Shown here in pieces: positions 11,020 to 25,102 of a stretch of 64,000 nt of DNA. The translations under genes were made by a program, and so were the position numbers. Source of the DNA: Oscarella lobularis (lineage: Eukaryota > Porifera > Homoscleromorpha > Homosclerophorida > Oscarellidae); assembly GCF_947507565.1 (NCBI RefSeq), contig NC_089183.1:1-64000 (forward strand), in the 5' to 3' direction. Numbering within the stretch: the first letter of the stretch is position 1; each line of letters begins with the position of its first letter. A model generated the notes under the pieces. It did no database searches, had not been told where the DNA came from, and saw only the letters and a program-made list of their open reading frames with translations.

Positions 11020-12203
11020 ATGTCGTCGAAATGGGGACCCGAACTCGTTCCCGTTTTCTTAGCCGTCGCCGGAATTCTCACCTTTATTATCTGGTAGGCG
11101 CTGCCTACGCCAAAGAACGACTAGACTACCATACTCCTTGTGTGTTTAGCTACATTATAGCCGTGAAAGATGGACACGTCGTTCCCGGGTTTCCTTATAT
11201 AAGGCACAACACTAGACTAAAGAAGACTCACTCTAGTCTATGTATTCGTCTCCCTATTCTAGTGATACCGGTGCCAGAGTTCCCGAAAGTTGTATTTTTG
11301 GTTTTCTTCTCAATGTCGTCTCTATTCTGGGTACAGTAGAAACGAAGTGAAAAGAAAAAGACGTCGTCATCGTCCTACTTCCGTCCTCTCTCCCTCTTTT
11401 AGGTTTTCTCGTTATCTACATACGATACAAACAAGTGAAGGAATACAATCGACAGAATGTGTGCGTTAATGGCCTCAACATAGCTTCAGCATTTTTGGGC
11501 ACAATGGCAATTGTTGGTCTCATGCTCGTTGCATCATTTCAGGTAAATCCCTTCGATTGATGGATCGAATACATTGTCATTGTCATTGTCATTGTCTCCT
11601 CTTTTCCCCCACAGGATGACAATGTTCCCATTGTTCATTTTGTGGGTGCCTCTATGCTTTTTGGACTAGGAGTCATCTATTCGTGGCTTCAATGCGCGAT
11701 TACAAGAAGACAAACATCGGTGAGCGAAGGAAGACGACTCCTCGTCATTCAATACTTGCTATCAGCTGGAGCAACAATATTCCTCATTTCAAGCAAGTCC
11801 TAATAATAATTTAATTAATTTCTATTGATTATGATGAACTTACTAGCACTTGTCTTTGGCATCGTTGCCGCCATCGAGCAAGCACACGGCGGCGGCGAAA
11901 GAGGTCATTTTTGGGTTCAACATTGGAACGACACAATGCCTGTAAAAAGAAATAAAAAAAGAAATATATTATTTTCTTCATAAACTGTACCGGTAGGGTT
12001 TTGGCGCTCACGTGGCAAGCACCGTATCAGAATGGGCTCTTGCCCTCTCTTTTCTCGCCTTTTTTCTCACCTATGCCAAAGCCTTCCACAAGATCTCAAT
12101 TGAAGCAAACGTTCGACTTCGTCTCGATACATATGAATGGAGCAACGATTCAGAGGAAACTCGTCATCTGAATCCAGCGGGAAAAGACTCACACATATAC
12201 TAG
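11020..12203 (+). CDS. DRAM/TMEM150-family membrane protein
   Basis: Multi-pass membrane protein of the DNA-damage-regulated autophagy modulator family (DRAM2-like), which sits in lysosomal and endosomal membranes and promotes autophagy. The start MSSKWGPELVPVF leads the first membrane helix. Exon 2 carries YIIAVKDGHVVPGFPYISD, followed by TGARVPESCIFGFLLN, the family signature. Later exons have VIYIRYKQV, a helix ending in LMLVASFQ, FGLGVIYSWLQ, and the last exon ASTVSEWALALSFLAFFLTY with a hydrophilic tail ending DSHIY. Six helices fit the family. The second intron (11204-11262) has a GC donor, AAG|GCACAA, with a normal AG acceptor; only this joins the frame as ...YIS|DTG. Convergent with the acyl-CoA reductase gene, 163 bp apart. 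Confidence 0.9.
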
Positions 12204-12366
12204 AACTACTGGGAATCTCTTTGCTTTTTATACGAACGCGCCAACGTTGCCTTTCAGTTCCTCTGTCTCTTTAGCTCATGTTTCTGTAATGCAATTGTTC
12301 TCACGTGTATGCGAATGCCTGTGTAGCAAAAAAGAGAGAGAAAACAAAAGAAGGCGAAACGTTTCT

Positions 12367-14715
12367 TCATGCAGTTGGGACGCCGCCCGAAGAAGAAAGA
12401 AGACCGACTTTGGATAGAAAATACAAACAAAAGTGTACTAGACTGAAGACCATTGCTCTTGCCCATTTCGAATATTTGATCAAATAAGAAGAGACGCAAA
12501 GGAAAAGGGACACGTTGAATAGAAGTCGAATGCTGCGATGTCTATAGAAAATAAAATAGAATTTCGTAATTAATTATATATATATTTAGGGTTACCTTAT
12601 TATTTGTCGTCGTGCACTTGACACGTTGGCAAGATCTTCGCGTAGAACAAATTTCTTTGTTCCTACCGCAAATGCTTCGTAGTATTTGGTCCAGTCAATT
12701 GAACGAACATCAAAATCAAATTCCTATATATCAACTATCATCATCATCATCATGTCTATGGATAGAAGAAGCGAATGCGTGCCTTTCTATCTTCTGGAGA
12801 TAATTTAGCAAGAAGACGATCCCCATTCGATTGAGTCCACTAAAAAATAAATTAATTAACGAAGAATTGGATTCGTCATCTTTGTAGCAGCGTCATACAT
12901 GCCAACTTCTCTGCGTAAAAAAATCAAGAGTCTTAACAGCTTTTTCAAGTTTTCCCAACGCCGCAACCATTCTGTAGAGAGAAAGAACAAAAGAGATACA
13001 TAGATATACTGAGGAGTACAGGGTGGATGCTTTCTTTACCTTGGCTTTTTTCCAAACATGCGTGCAAATATATCCATGAAATAAGCGGGAACAACGTGAC
13101 CGACAAATCTCCAATACAAATAAGCAAGACTGGAAAGTAGAATTATCTAATTTTAGAAAATTAATCAAACAATCGGTTTTACTTGTTTCCGCTGTCCGAA
13201 AAATTTGGCCGTCGAATTATATTATCAAATGGGTATTTACTGTAAGTACGAACAACAATGGGATCTATAAGGAAAATAAGACTCAATATAATAATAATGA
13301 ATATTTTGCTGTCTTACGTAATTTCGTCCATTTGCATGGATTCTGTGTTCCTGTATTGCAATGATAGACCAATCCCGGTTGTGGCCTAAGAAGAATATAG
13401 TGTGAGTAGACGTTCGTTCGTTCTCTGGTCCTTTGTCTCTCTCTCTTTTCTCTTTACTTTGCAGTGGCTGTGTACCAGGCAATGCAGAGCATCATATTGA
13501 TTGATATATCAACGGGAACAATATCAGCAATTGCATCTGGACTCATTTTCATCACCCTCAATAGACCTTTACCCGCCTAAAAAATAAAACAAAGAGAAAT
13601 AGTCTCTACTGCCGCCACCGCGAGCGTATAACCCTATTACGGCAATAAATAATCCACTTGGACCATTCATATTGTCAATCCAACCCTAATTGTCATCAAT
13701 TAATTAATTAATTTAATCAATAGCGTTATTCCTCCGTACGGGACTTGGCTCTTTCCAACTTGCACCAACAATCGATGGACGAAATATGGCAAACGGAAGT
13801 TGTCCGCCCTCTTCAACCAAAACGTACTCGGCCAAGTTTTTGGAAAAGGTGTACGTATTGGGATGAGCACCAAGAAGTTTGGGAGTCAAAGAATCAATCA
13901 TATCAGAATCCATCCATCTATAGAAAATATAGGAATAAATAGAGCTCTCTCTTCTAATATGATTATTATTACTCAAGAGAACCAATCAATTTCTGAGGTG
14001 GAATCGAAGGAGGATAAATAATTTCTTCAATACGCTTTCGATCACAATTACTGTATGCCGTCGAAACGTGAACGAATGACTACAGTATAAATAAAAAATC
14101 ACATTAGGATGTAATATGATGACGTCACTTACTACAAGTTTCGGTAGTCGCTTGGCAACGGCAATCGTTTGTTGAACTCCAACGACATTGAGAGCAAGAG
14201 AAACCCTAAAAAAATTTTTCCAAATTTTAATTAATTAAAATTCTATTATTTTTACTTGAGTGCTTCGTCGAATCGAACCGTAGCAGCGACGTGAAAAACG
14301 ACGGAAACGTGTTCGGCGATGATTCTGACGTCATCATCAGAAAGTCCAAGCATTGGTTCGCATACGTCACCCGACATGGCAACGACATTCTGCTCGAAAT
14401 CGGGCTCTTTCGCGCGAATCGTATCAAACAACTTATTGAGAAATAGAAAAGTAAGAGAGAGGTGAGAGGGTGCCACGCCCCCCTTCCTCAGGCAAATCCT
14501 TCTCTCGTTTTTTTTACCGGATCCCGTAGAACGGTCTCCATTCGCTGACGAGCATCTTTTACGCCTTGAGGTCGTATGAGCGCGTAAATTCGAACACCCG
14601 GCGACGAACGAAGGAGTTTCTCGACGAGAACTTTTCCGAGAAATCCCGTGAAACCGGTCACAAATACGCCGCGATTCTCGTAAAACGATCCGATCGCCGT
14701 TTTCGTCGACGACAT
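12367..14715 (-). CDS. FAR1: Fatty acyl-CoA reductase (FAR1/2 type)
   Basis: Reduces fatty acyl-CoA to fatty alcohol with NADPH, used for ether lipids and waxes, usually on peroxisomes. The start [21 protein letters not shown] leads the Rossmann motif [16 protein letters not shown]. Further exons give [29 protein letters not shown], the YxxxK active-site region [16 protein letters not shown], and [13 protein letters not shown]. The sterile domain follows (WDFFTQRSW-like segment, [22 protein letters not shown]). The RKEFD join uses a GC-AG intron (12724-12782, 59 bp). A stop at 12592 is spliced out: AATAAG|GTAACC joins a last exon with two hydrophobic segments ([27 protein letters not shown]), matching the C-terminal membrane anchor of FAR1. 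Divergent from the protease gene (208 bp between starts). Confidence 0.92.
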
Positions 14716-14923
14716 GCTTGCGACTGATCGCGGTTTACGATCGCCCGGTGCCCTTTTACCTTTGACTCTTCTCTTTGTGAAACAGACTCGTTTCTACTAT
14801 ACGGGTCTTTGTTCCGTCTTTGTACTATTCTCACGCCCGGATTACTAACCCATGACATTCACGTGAATTTCAAATCTGCGTCACGTGAAGTGCCATTCGG
14901 CGACGCCTCTTTTCAGTGTTGAC

Positions 14924-17196
14924 ATGGCTTCGTTGCTCACCGTCGTTCTTTGCATTGGACTTGCCTTTGTGCAAATCAACGCCCAGGGTATTACTATACT
15001 ATAGCTTTGACTGACGCAACTGAAGAGTTAACATCCTTTTTAGCTGTCCTTATTGAGCCCAAAGCAGAAGTGATTGAAGACAGATTCTTCGTTGTTTTCC
15101 AGCGCAACATTTCCGTGACAGAAAGTTAGTAACCATGCAGCACCGGGGCGCAGTACGGTTGATTGCACTACTCGCGACCCATCTCATACGGTTGCGTAGG
15201 GCGCGCTCGCGCGGTGGCGGCGGTATCGTTGATGTTCAAGATTAGCATTTTCCCAAATCATGCACGATTTCCCTTTCTAGGAATGAAGCACATGCTGACG
15301 ATGGATGACTTGTCTAAAAGCCTCGGAGCGGAAGTGCGCTTTGAAGTTCGACGCGAATTCACTATTGGAAACAGTTTCAGAGCGTACACGGCTCACATGT
15401 GCCAAAAGTAAGTTTTCCCTTGCACTGCATGCTTAGCCGCCTTCCCCCCCCCCTCATCAGAGGATCTGTTTTTAATTAAAGAATGGTGCAACAAGTTTTG
15501 CTTATGCCCGAAGTTCGCTACGTCACCCCGGATCAGATTGCTACAATTGCCCAAGAGCAATGCGTTACGCAAGAAGAGGCTACGTGGGTAAATAATCTTT
15601 TTATGCGCGAGTCGCTCAGTGAAATTGCTATACACAATCGTCCATGCAAAGGGTCTCGTCAGGACGTCGAGTCGTGTCTTGAACATTGACGGCTATTATG
15701 AGTACAGAGGTGCGCGCGCGGTCTACTGAACTTTGAAGTCTACTTGCGCGCGCCAGCTATAGAAGGAATTGAGAGTAAACTGATTTCTCCATTTTTAGAC
15801 GAAGATGCTGGAGAAGGAGTCGAGGCCTACGTCATTGACACGTTAGAATTATATATTTTTCACTTTTTCATTTGCATGAAACACTCGACTACAGTGGAAT
15901 TTACACGGGACACAATGAATTCCAGGCCGGACGTGCAAGTCAAGAATTCGATCCCGTCTATAACGATCCAAATCGTCCCGACGGCAATGGACACGGCACT
16001 CACGTTGCGTGTGAGTTTGCCGCGCGCGGCGGCGGCGGCGGCGGCGGCGGCACGCGGTAACGTCGCTATAACTTCTTCATCACTAATTAAATTACACAGC
16101 AACAATTGTTGGACAATTGTACGGATTGGCCAAAAAAGCAACGGTCATTGGAGTCAGGGTTCTAAATGACAACGGATCGGGAAGCTACGAGTACGTCCGC
16201 GTAGTTTACGGCGGCTAAATAATTCGAGTTTTTGTTTTCTCAGGGATGTTATCGGTGGCGTCGAATGGACGGCTGAAGTGAGACGAGAAAAAAGTCGTAC
16301 GACGGTTGGAAAGTAAACTAACTAACTAACCAACGCGGCATAGACTTACGAATGGCGTTTTATGAATTAGCATGTCTTTGGGTGGACCTCAAAATGTCGC
16401 ACTTGACGAGGCAATCGTTGCTGCTGCAGAGGCGGTACAAAGAAAAAACAATTCTTCTTCTTCTTATTGTTATTATTATTACTTTTATTTGAGTAGGGCG
16501 TGGTTATGGTTGTCGCCGCTGGAAATGAAGCCACTGACGCCTGCATTCGATCACCAGCTGCGTCGGACGGAGCGTAAGCATTGCCTTGCAAACGTCGGCT
16601 CGATTAATTAATTAATAACTGAAACAAATGCACTTAGTATCACCGTGGGAGCAACAGACAACACGGACACAAAAGCGTCCTTCTCCAACCAGGGTAAATG
16701 CGTCGAAATCTACTGCCCGGTAAGAGATTCAACGACTGCGCTCGTCCGTTAAATTTACCGATATGCGACTTCTCCTCAAAGGGTCAAGGTATCACCGGCG
16801 CATGGATTGGAAGTCCAGTTGCCATCAACACGATTTCAGGTGAGGTTCTCACTAGGGCTTCAATTGACTAACGCCTGTGCTTACGTTCATGTAGGCACTT
16901 CGATGGCATCTCCTCATGTGGTAGGTCCGGGCCGGGAAGATATAAAGTAGTTTCGTGCTAAAGCGATTGCTGTTGGAAAGGCTGGAATTGCTGTCAAGTA
17001 CCTGACTCAAAATCCAACTGCAACTCCCGTTCAAGTCGAAGAATGGATAACAGAGCAGCAGTGAGTGCATTAACATGCGGTAACCTAATATGTACACGCA
17101 CTCTTTATAAGGTCAACAAAGGACATCGTCAATGGGCTCAACTCCGACTCGTTCAATCGACTTTGCTTCATGGACTGCAATCCGACGAGCAAGTGA
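14924..17196 (+). CDS. Secreted subtilisin-like serine protease, proteinase K type
   Basis: S8 peptidase. The start MASLLTVVLCIGLAFVQINAQ is a clear signal peptide. An inhibitor I9-type propeptide follows (FFVVFQRNISVTE, MLMPEVRYVTPDQIA). The catalytic domain shows the Asp motif AYVIDTGIYTGHNEF (split by an intron after GACAC), the His motif GNGHGTHVASTIVGQLYG, VIGVRVLNDNGSGSYE, NMSLGGPQNVALDEAI, the oxyanion Asn region VVMVVAAGNE, and the Ser motif ISGTSMASPHV. This order and spacing are those of proteinase K and PCSK9. It is cut into about ten small exons with introns of 50-110 bp, so it is a settled resident gene and not a recent bacterial transfer. The end (NRLCFMDCNPTSK) is Cys-bearing. 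Substrate unknown. Confidence 0.9.
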
Positions 17197-17705
17197 AGAA
17201 GATGAAAGGCGAAACGCTGCCGCCGCCGGCGTCGGCTACTTTGGAATGTTTTTGTTTTTCTTTTGTCTCGTTTTTTCTATTGGCTTTTCTATGCGCTGTT
17301 TTGATGTGTACGTCGAAGCTAAACCAATCATGATGACGTTCGTTCAAGCAGTTCTCCAGCCAGACGGCGGCGGCGGCGGCGGCGGCGGCGGCGACAGCAC
17401 ACAATTAATTTATAAATAAGACATTTATTCTTCCGACTAATAATGATCATCATCGTCGTCATAGGGTAGCCAATCAAAAGCCTAGCGGCGGGCGGCGGCG
17501 TCTGTCTAAATTGCTGCATGCGCAAAAGGGAAGTCGTTCTAATGAATAATGCAAAATAAATAGGATAGGGTTTCCTCTGGCCACTACCGTATGAATATAG
17601 AGAGAGAAGGAAGAACACCATCTGTGCTGTGAGACAATTGCGATTCCGCTTGCCACCCACAGACTATCTCATTGCGTTGGCTTGTATTCTCTCTCGCTCT
17701 CTCTA
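17197..17705. other. Intergenic, 3' flanks of convergent genes
   Basis: No gene recognised. A (GGC)n tract lies at 17366-17393. Open frames of 60-110 codons over it are Ala/Arg/Gly-rich by-products of that tract. Confidence 0.6.
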
Positions 17706-18782
17706 CTATTGCTTTCCATTTCGAGGTGGCAGTGGAGGAGGAGGTGCAAACGTGATTGGCCCAGAATTAGGGCAAATTTCTCGAAGACGTTGAACCGCTT
17801 CTTCTTCCCGTTTCGTAACCTCTTCAGCAGCCTTTGACTCCGGATCTGACTTGGTTTTCGTGACGGCCGTCTTTTTACTTCCACCGAAAAAAAGAGAAAG
17901 GGTTTTCTTCAATTTGACGGCACCGTCCGAAAAAGTGCGAGTCGCCTTCGCTCTTTGCACGGCCGGAGGCGTGATGCGTCTTCCGCCGCTGCCGCCGTTG
18001 GGTACGAGAGGAGACGACGGTGCCGAATCTCGTCGAATTCCATTAGCAATTCCACTACTGGAGGCGGCGGTGGCGGCGGTGGCGGCGGTGGCGGCGGTGG
18101 CAACGGTGGCGGCGCCACTTGTTTGGATAGACTGAGTAGGAACAACAGGAACTGTACAATGACGACGCATTTGTTGACGACGAACACCGAGATCTTCGGT
18201 GACGCCGCCGACAGCGCCGTTGAACGGTTGCGATGATCGTCTCAAAACTTTTGTTTTCGTATTGATCATTGGCGAAGCGGCGGCGACGATTGCCGTTGAT
18301 CGATCGAAGCCACTTGCAACACCTGGGCCAGGTGACGGAACGGGCGAATCCGCTTGGGGCGGATCAACATAGACCCCTTCCTCTTCATCATAAAGGAATG
18401 TTTCTAGGGGGCGCGGGGGAACTGGAGGGGGGTCGCTCACGCCTCCGCTTGCACTCGTTGACGTCGTCTCCTCCGCGAATGCTTTCTGCATCGTCGAGGC
18501 GACGTTCAAACTCAAAGATCGACTCATTTTTTGATGACTTCCTCGAAGGACATCGTCCGTACTTCCACGACGTCCTTTCGTCGACGACGCTGAGACGAAC
18601 GGCGAAAATGACGAAGCACTGCCTTCTCGACTGACGAAAGCGCGTTCCATACAATTGGTCGTCATCGGCGGCGGCGCGGTTTCAACGCTATTTCGTTTGC
18701 GATCTGTACGACGACGACGACGACGACGACGAGAAGAACGATTGGAGAGAGTCATCGCGCGCGATATGCGACTACGGGGCAA
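17706..18782 (-). CDS. Proline-rich orphan protein with SH3-ligand motifs
   Basis: An intronless 358-codon frame, unusual here where most genes are split. No known domain recognised. Visible features: an Arg-rich N-terminus (eight Arg in a row), a Ser-rich middle, the class-type SH3 ligand PPPVPPRP, a tyrosine in EEEGVYVDPP that could be a phosphosite, Ala/Thr repeats from (GGCGGT)n, a Ser/Thr basic patch KLKKTLSLFFGG, a short helical Glu-rich segment EEEAVQRLREICP, and a second Pro motif PPPPLPPRNGKQ at the very end. It looks like a signalling adaptor, but this is inferred from motifs alone. An alternative start MTLSNRSS lies at 18755. The frame may be the last exon of a larger gene. Confidence 0.5.
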   Translation of the reverse strand: MPRSRISRAMTLSNRSSRRRRRRRRTDRKRNSVETAPPPMTTNCMERAFVSREGSASSFSPFVSASSTKGRRGSTDDVLRGSHQKMSRSLSLNVASTMQKAFAEETTSTSASGGVSDPPPVPPRPLETFLYDEEEGVYVDPPQADSPVPSPGPGVASGFDRSTAIVAAASPMINTKTKVLRRSSQPFNGAVGGVTEDLGVRRQQMRRHCTVPVVPTQSIQTSGAATVATAATAATAATAASSSGIANGIRRDSAPSSPLVPNGGSGGRRITPPAVQRAKATRTFSDGAVKLKKTLSLFFGGSKKTAVTKTKSDPESKAAEEVTKREEEAVQRLREICPNSGPITFAPPPPLPPRNGKQ

Positions 18783-19560
18783 ATACCTTTCTTCTTCTCT
18801 CGTACGTCAACGTCAAATGGGAGCCAACCCACTGTGAGTCAACGATTTATAAGCGGAGGCGAAGCGATGACGATCTCCCGTCACTGTTCCACTAAACGAT
18901 AGCGCGGTCGAAGAGCGCAAGAATAATGAAAAGAACGCGGCGGGGCGGCGGAGGTGTAGCAATGAGCTGACCCTAGCAATGTTTTTCTTGGAAATTTCAT
19001 TAGGGAACCGCCTCGAGCCGATATGACAACACAACGCGATGACAGATGTTGATGCACGAACCTAACCCCCCCTAAGACGAAGGTCAACGTAACCCTAAGA
19101 CGGAGATGATGCCTCAGCCGCATATGGGGCGCGTGATCACACCGCCACCGCGCCAACCCACAAGAGTCGCACCATCACCGCGTTGCGAGGAATACGATCG
19201 ATGATTGAATTGACCTTCCACCGGACGCGGAAGACAAATGAGCCGCAAGACCAATTGCAACTACATAATGAATTTAGGAGACCACCTACGGAGGAGGAGA
19301 CTAACGGCTACGAGGGAGGGGGGGGGGACAAAGTTTTCACTTGGCTGTCGTCGAGAAATTCGATTTCGTAAGAAAAACAATGGGCTGTCGACTTGGGGTC
19401 TGGCGCTTAGATGGAATGCTTTGTGAGAACTAATGAATAAGGAAGGGAAGGAAGGAAGGAAGGAAGGATGCTAAGATGCCACAACCGCATTCATTTTTCT
19501 TTATCCGTTGACAAGGAGGAGAACAATAGAAAGAGAAGAAAGTCGAGAATTTCTTTTTCT
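18783..19560. other. Intergenic, with (GGAA)n microsatellite
   Basis: No gene recognised. A GGAAGGAAGG tract lies at 19441-19468, and a run of ten G at 19318-19327. The right part is the 3' flank of the S13 gene. Confidence 0.6.
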
Positions 19561-20248
19561 TCATGCAACGAGAGCGGAAGCCGTTGAAGATTCGTATTTC
19601 CAATTTGGTGGCAACATTCTCTTCGTTTTGTAATATCGCGCCAGACGGTGAATTCGACTTTCGATGAGAATGAGACGAAATTTCGAATCTTTGTCTTTTC
19701 GATTTCGTTCGAGATGTTTTCTCACTGCCACCGCTTTTTTGATCAACTGGTATAGATCTTCGGGAAGACTCGGTGCCAAGCCCTTCGATTTCAAAATGCG
19801 AAGAATTGTGCTGCCTGTGATATTCTTAACGCGCGCGACGCCGTGAGAATCTCTCAATATGACGCCTAGAAAGAAAAATCCACAAAGGGGCCCCCCTTTT
19901 TGTCTTTCTACGAGGATACCGATTTGAGAAGGAGTAAGACCCTTTTTCGCTAATTTGTACATCTGTTCTTTGACGTCTTCCGACGTCAACTTCAACCACT
20001 GCGAAAAAAAAACGCAAAGATCCCAATAAGGGGCCCCGTTCGTTTTACGACTACTATCGCGCTCTTTGTACCGTTGGAACGCTTCGTCTGTACGGCAATG
20101 CCGACGAAGAGATGCCCTTACTAGAAGAAACCGAGATAGAAGTAGAAAAAAAGGCCACGTGGAAAGGAAAAGCGTTTCGTCGATTCGTCGTCGACGCCGC
20201 GAGACGAAAAACGTATTCTACTTACCCAGGCGCGTGCATTCGACCCAT
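19561..20248 (-). CDS. RPS13: 40S ribosomal protein S13 (uS15)
   Basis: Small-subunit ribosomal protein. Read from four exons: MGRMHAPG | [16 protein letters not shown] | [20 protein letters not shown] up to GLTPSQIG | [18 protein letters not shown] to the end. The C-terminus [19 protein letters not shown] is near-identical across animals. Full length, 151 residues. Introns are about 50-105 bp. The first intron is where vertebrates carry U14 snoRNAs, but I see no convincing C/D box pair here. Two introns carry GGGGCCCC palindromes (19887 and 20030). Confidence 0.97.
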
Positions 20249-20478
20249 GATTTCTTCTCTTTGGACGGCAAATCACTTCGAACGCGAGCGAGAAAAATGG
20301 CGACGAGTCAAGAATGCGCAAGCGCATAACATCACGTGAGAACGCTTTTTAGAGCCACATCGAAATTGATTGAATAGGACAGACATGCAACAAACTGTGA
20401 AGTACAGAGTAAAAAAACAACATAGAAGCACTGGCATTTCATTGAGTTGGAGGATTCGCTGCCTGCTCATTCTCCCTT

Positions 20479-21108
20479 CTATTCTCGCGCCATAGATTCG
20501 CCACCAGGCGCAGTGTAGGCACCCAATTCCTACATTCCAAAATTTCTAAGTACGAAATTGTAGAAAAACATGAAGAAGACCTACCCTAACTTGCTGCTGA
20601 GCGGCGCACGGAGAAAGGCACGTAGTAATAAGACAATCGACAGCAAACGTTTGCTAATGAAAAGAAAAAAAAGAAAAAAAAAAGAGATCGTTCCCGCAGT
20701 GGGGCCCCCCTTTCGATCTCTACCTGTTCGATTCCCTTTTCGCGTTCGACGTACTGACGCATTTTAGTATTCCAATAGCAGGGAAAGAAGCATGTGAAGA
20801 GAACTAGAGAGAAAGAGATCGCATACGATATCGGTATCGTAGTAAAAAAAAAAAAGGAGGAGAAGATACTCCACGTGCGCCCATATGTGCTCTACGCCTT
20901 TCCTAATCCTATGCTTTTCGATGGCTACAGTTTGACTACGGTTCAACTGCAGGAAAGAGGTGAGGAACTGCAAGAAAAGAGATCGATTGGCGAAGGCCAC
21001 GCCCACCAACGAAACCTTTCCACAGTTCCACTTGGCGACATTCGCGCGTTTTTTACATATCTCGCTGCTGTCGAAACAGCTAAAGAGTCCGTTCTTCCAC
21101 TGGCTCAT
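20479..21108 (-). CDS. PLAC8/cornifelin-family Cys-rich protein
   Basis: The start MSQWKNGLFSCFDSSEI at 21108 matches the family opening WxNGLFxCFDD. The later exons read FTCFFPCYWNTKMRQYVEREKGIEQ, then TFAVDCLITTCLSPCAAQQQVR, then ELGAYTAPGGESMARE, the last two being the typical CxPC...QxxRE and C-terminal MARE blocks. A middle exon near 20930-20860 (RIRKGVEHIWAHVE) is less certain in frame and borders. PLAC8 proteins are small membrane-associated Cys-rich proteins linked to metal homeostasis and growth control; the role here is not shown by the sequence. Introns hold a GGGGCCCC palindrome (20701) and a GGTGGGCGTGGCC element (20997). Confidence 0.75.
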
Positions 21109-21303
21109 GGCAAAACAATGTTAGTACACGAGGTTCGTTGCGTTGTCTTGCGTCGTCACGTGGGCGATGGTATGCAGTGTAAGCGTGCGCAATGAGGAAA
21201 CCAGCCATCACCTATTAACAACAAGCTATACACAATTTTTTAAAGGCTACAATCAAGTAATGAATTCACTAATTACCTCTGCCTGTCTGTCTGTCAATAA
21301 TTA

Positions 21304-24287
<2,984 letters not shown>

Positions 24288-25102
24288 TTACCGACGTAGA
24301 GACAAGATCGCTTGGCGATTCGACGGCTCGTTTTAGTTGTTCGTTGGCGCAAAGAGCCGTCTTTCCCTTTCCTTTGTCATTGTGTGTGTGCGCCACGTAC
24401 GGGCGTTTGACCCTTGGCACGCGACTGAGTGAGAGTACGCAAAACCCGTATCATCGTCAACTTAATTAGTCGGCTTTTTGACTGAATTTTTATTTTTTGC
24501 TATATTCGCTTAAATTTTGTGTCGCGAATCGTCATTCACCAGCAGAAATTGCCTCCACTTTTCGAAGATGTCGCTGAAAGGAAGAAGAACGGAAACGGAC
24601 GACTTTTTTGCGCCGAAAAGTTGCAGTCGTAGGAATCTACTAGCGATCATATATATAAGGCCTGCCAATACATATATCTATTGCATGGTTAGACACGGTC
24701 CTCATTGCAGCCTTGCCTGAGAAGGGCGGAAACGAGGTCCTGGAGCAACGGTGCGTCAGTGATTACAGGCACATACTTAATTGGATGGGTAAGACCTGTA
24801 GGGGCTGCACGTACCGGGATGCCGCCAAGTGCCTAGTCGCGCCTTGGTGGAGCATCACGTGGGTGTCCGATATACATATATACCTATATGGTGTATAGCT
24901 CCGTGTATAGGGGAATACAAAAAACAGGGGACTCCCGTCGGTGACGGTCTGCTCTCAAGCGAACGTGCTGTGCTTTTTTTAAATAATTAATTTTTGTATC
25001 ACGTGACAGTTCATCCAACGCTCGACTAAAGCGCGCGCTAGACAGACATGAGTGAGTGAGTGAGAGTATGTAAAACCCGTATCATCGTCAACTTAATTAA
25101 TT
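24288..25102. other. Intergenic segment bounded by 42-bp direct repeats
   Basis: Two 42-bp copies (GAGTGAGAGTACGCAAAACC and following) lie at 24427-24468 and 25058-25099 with two mismatches. The second abuts the MOB2 stop codon. Between them, a TATA-like CATATATATAAGG at 24648 is followed about 320 bp later by CTTTTTTT (24971), with several short stems between (for example CCGTC/GACGG at 24930). No protein is recognised. It could be an inserted element, a tandem duplication of the MOB2 3' flank, or a Pol III-type RNA gene; none is proven. Confidence 0.5.

Noticed and set aside
12592-12594. Apparent stop codon ending the acyl-CoA reductase after ARRQIIR
   Set aside because: A GT donor just before it joins a last exon with two membrane segments that match the FAR1 C-terminus.
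19561-20248. snoRNA (U14-type) in RPS13 introns
   Set aside because: The introns are only about 50-105 bp and show no C/D box pair with flanking stem.
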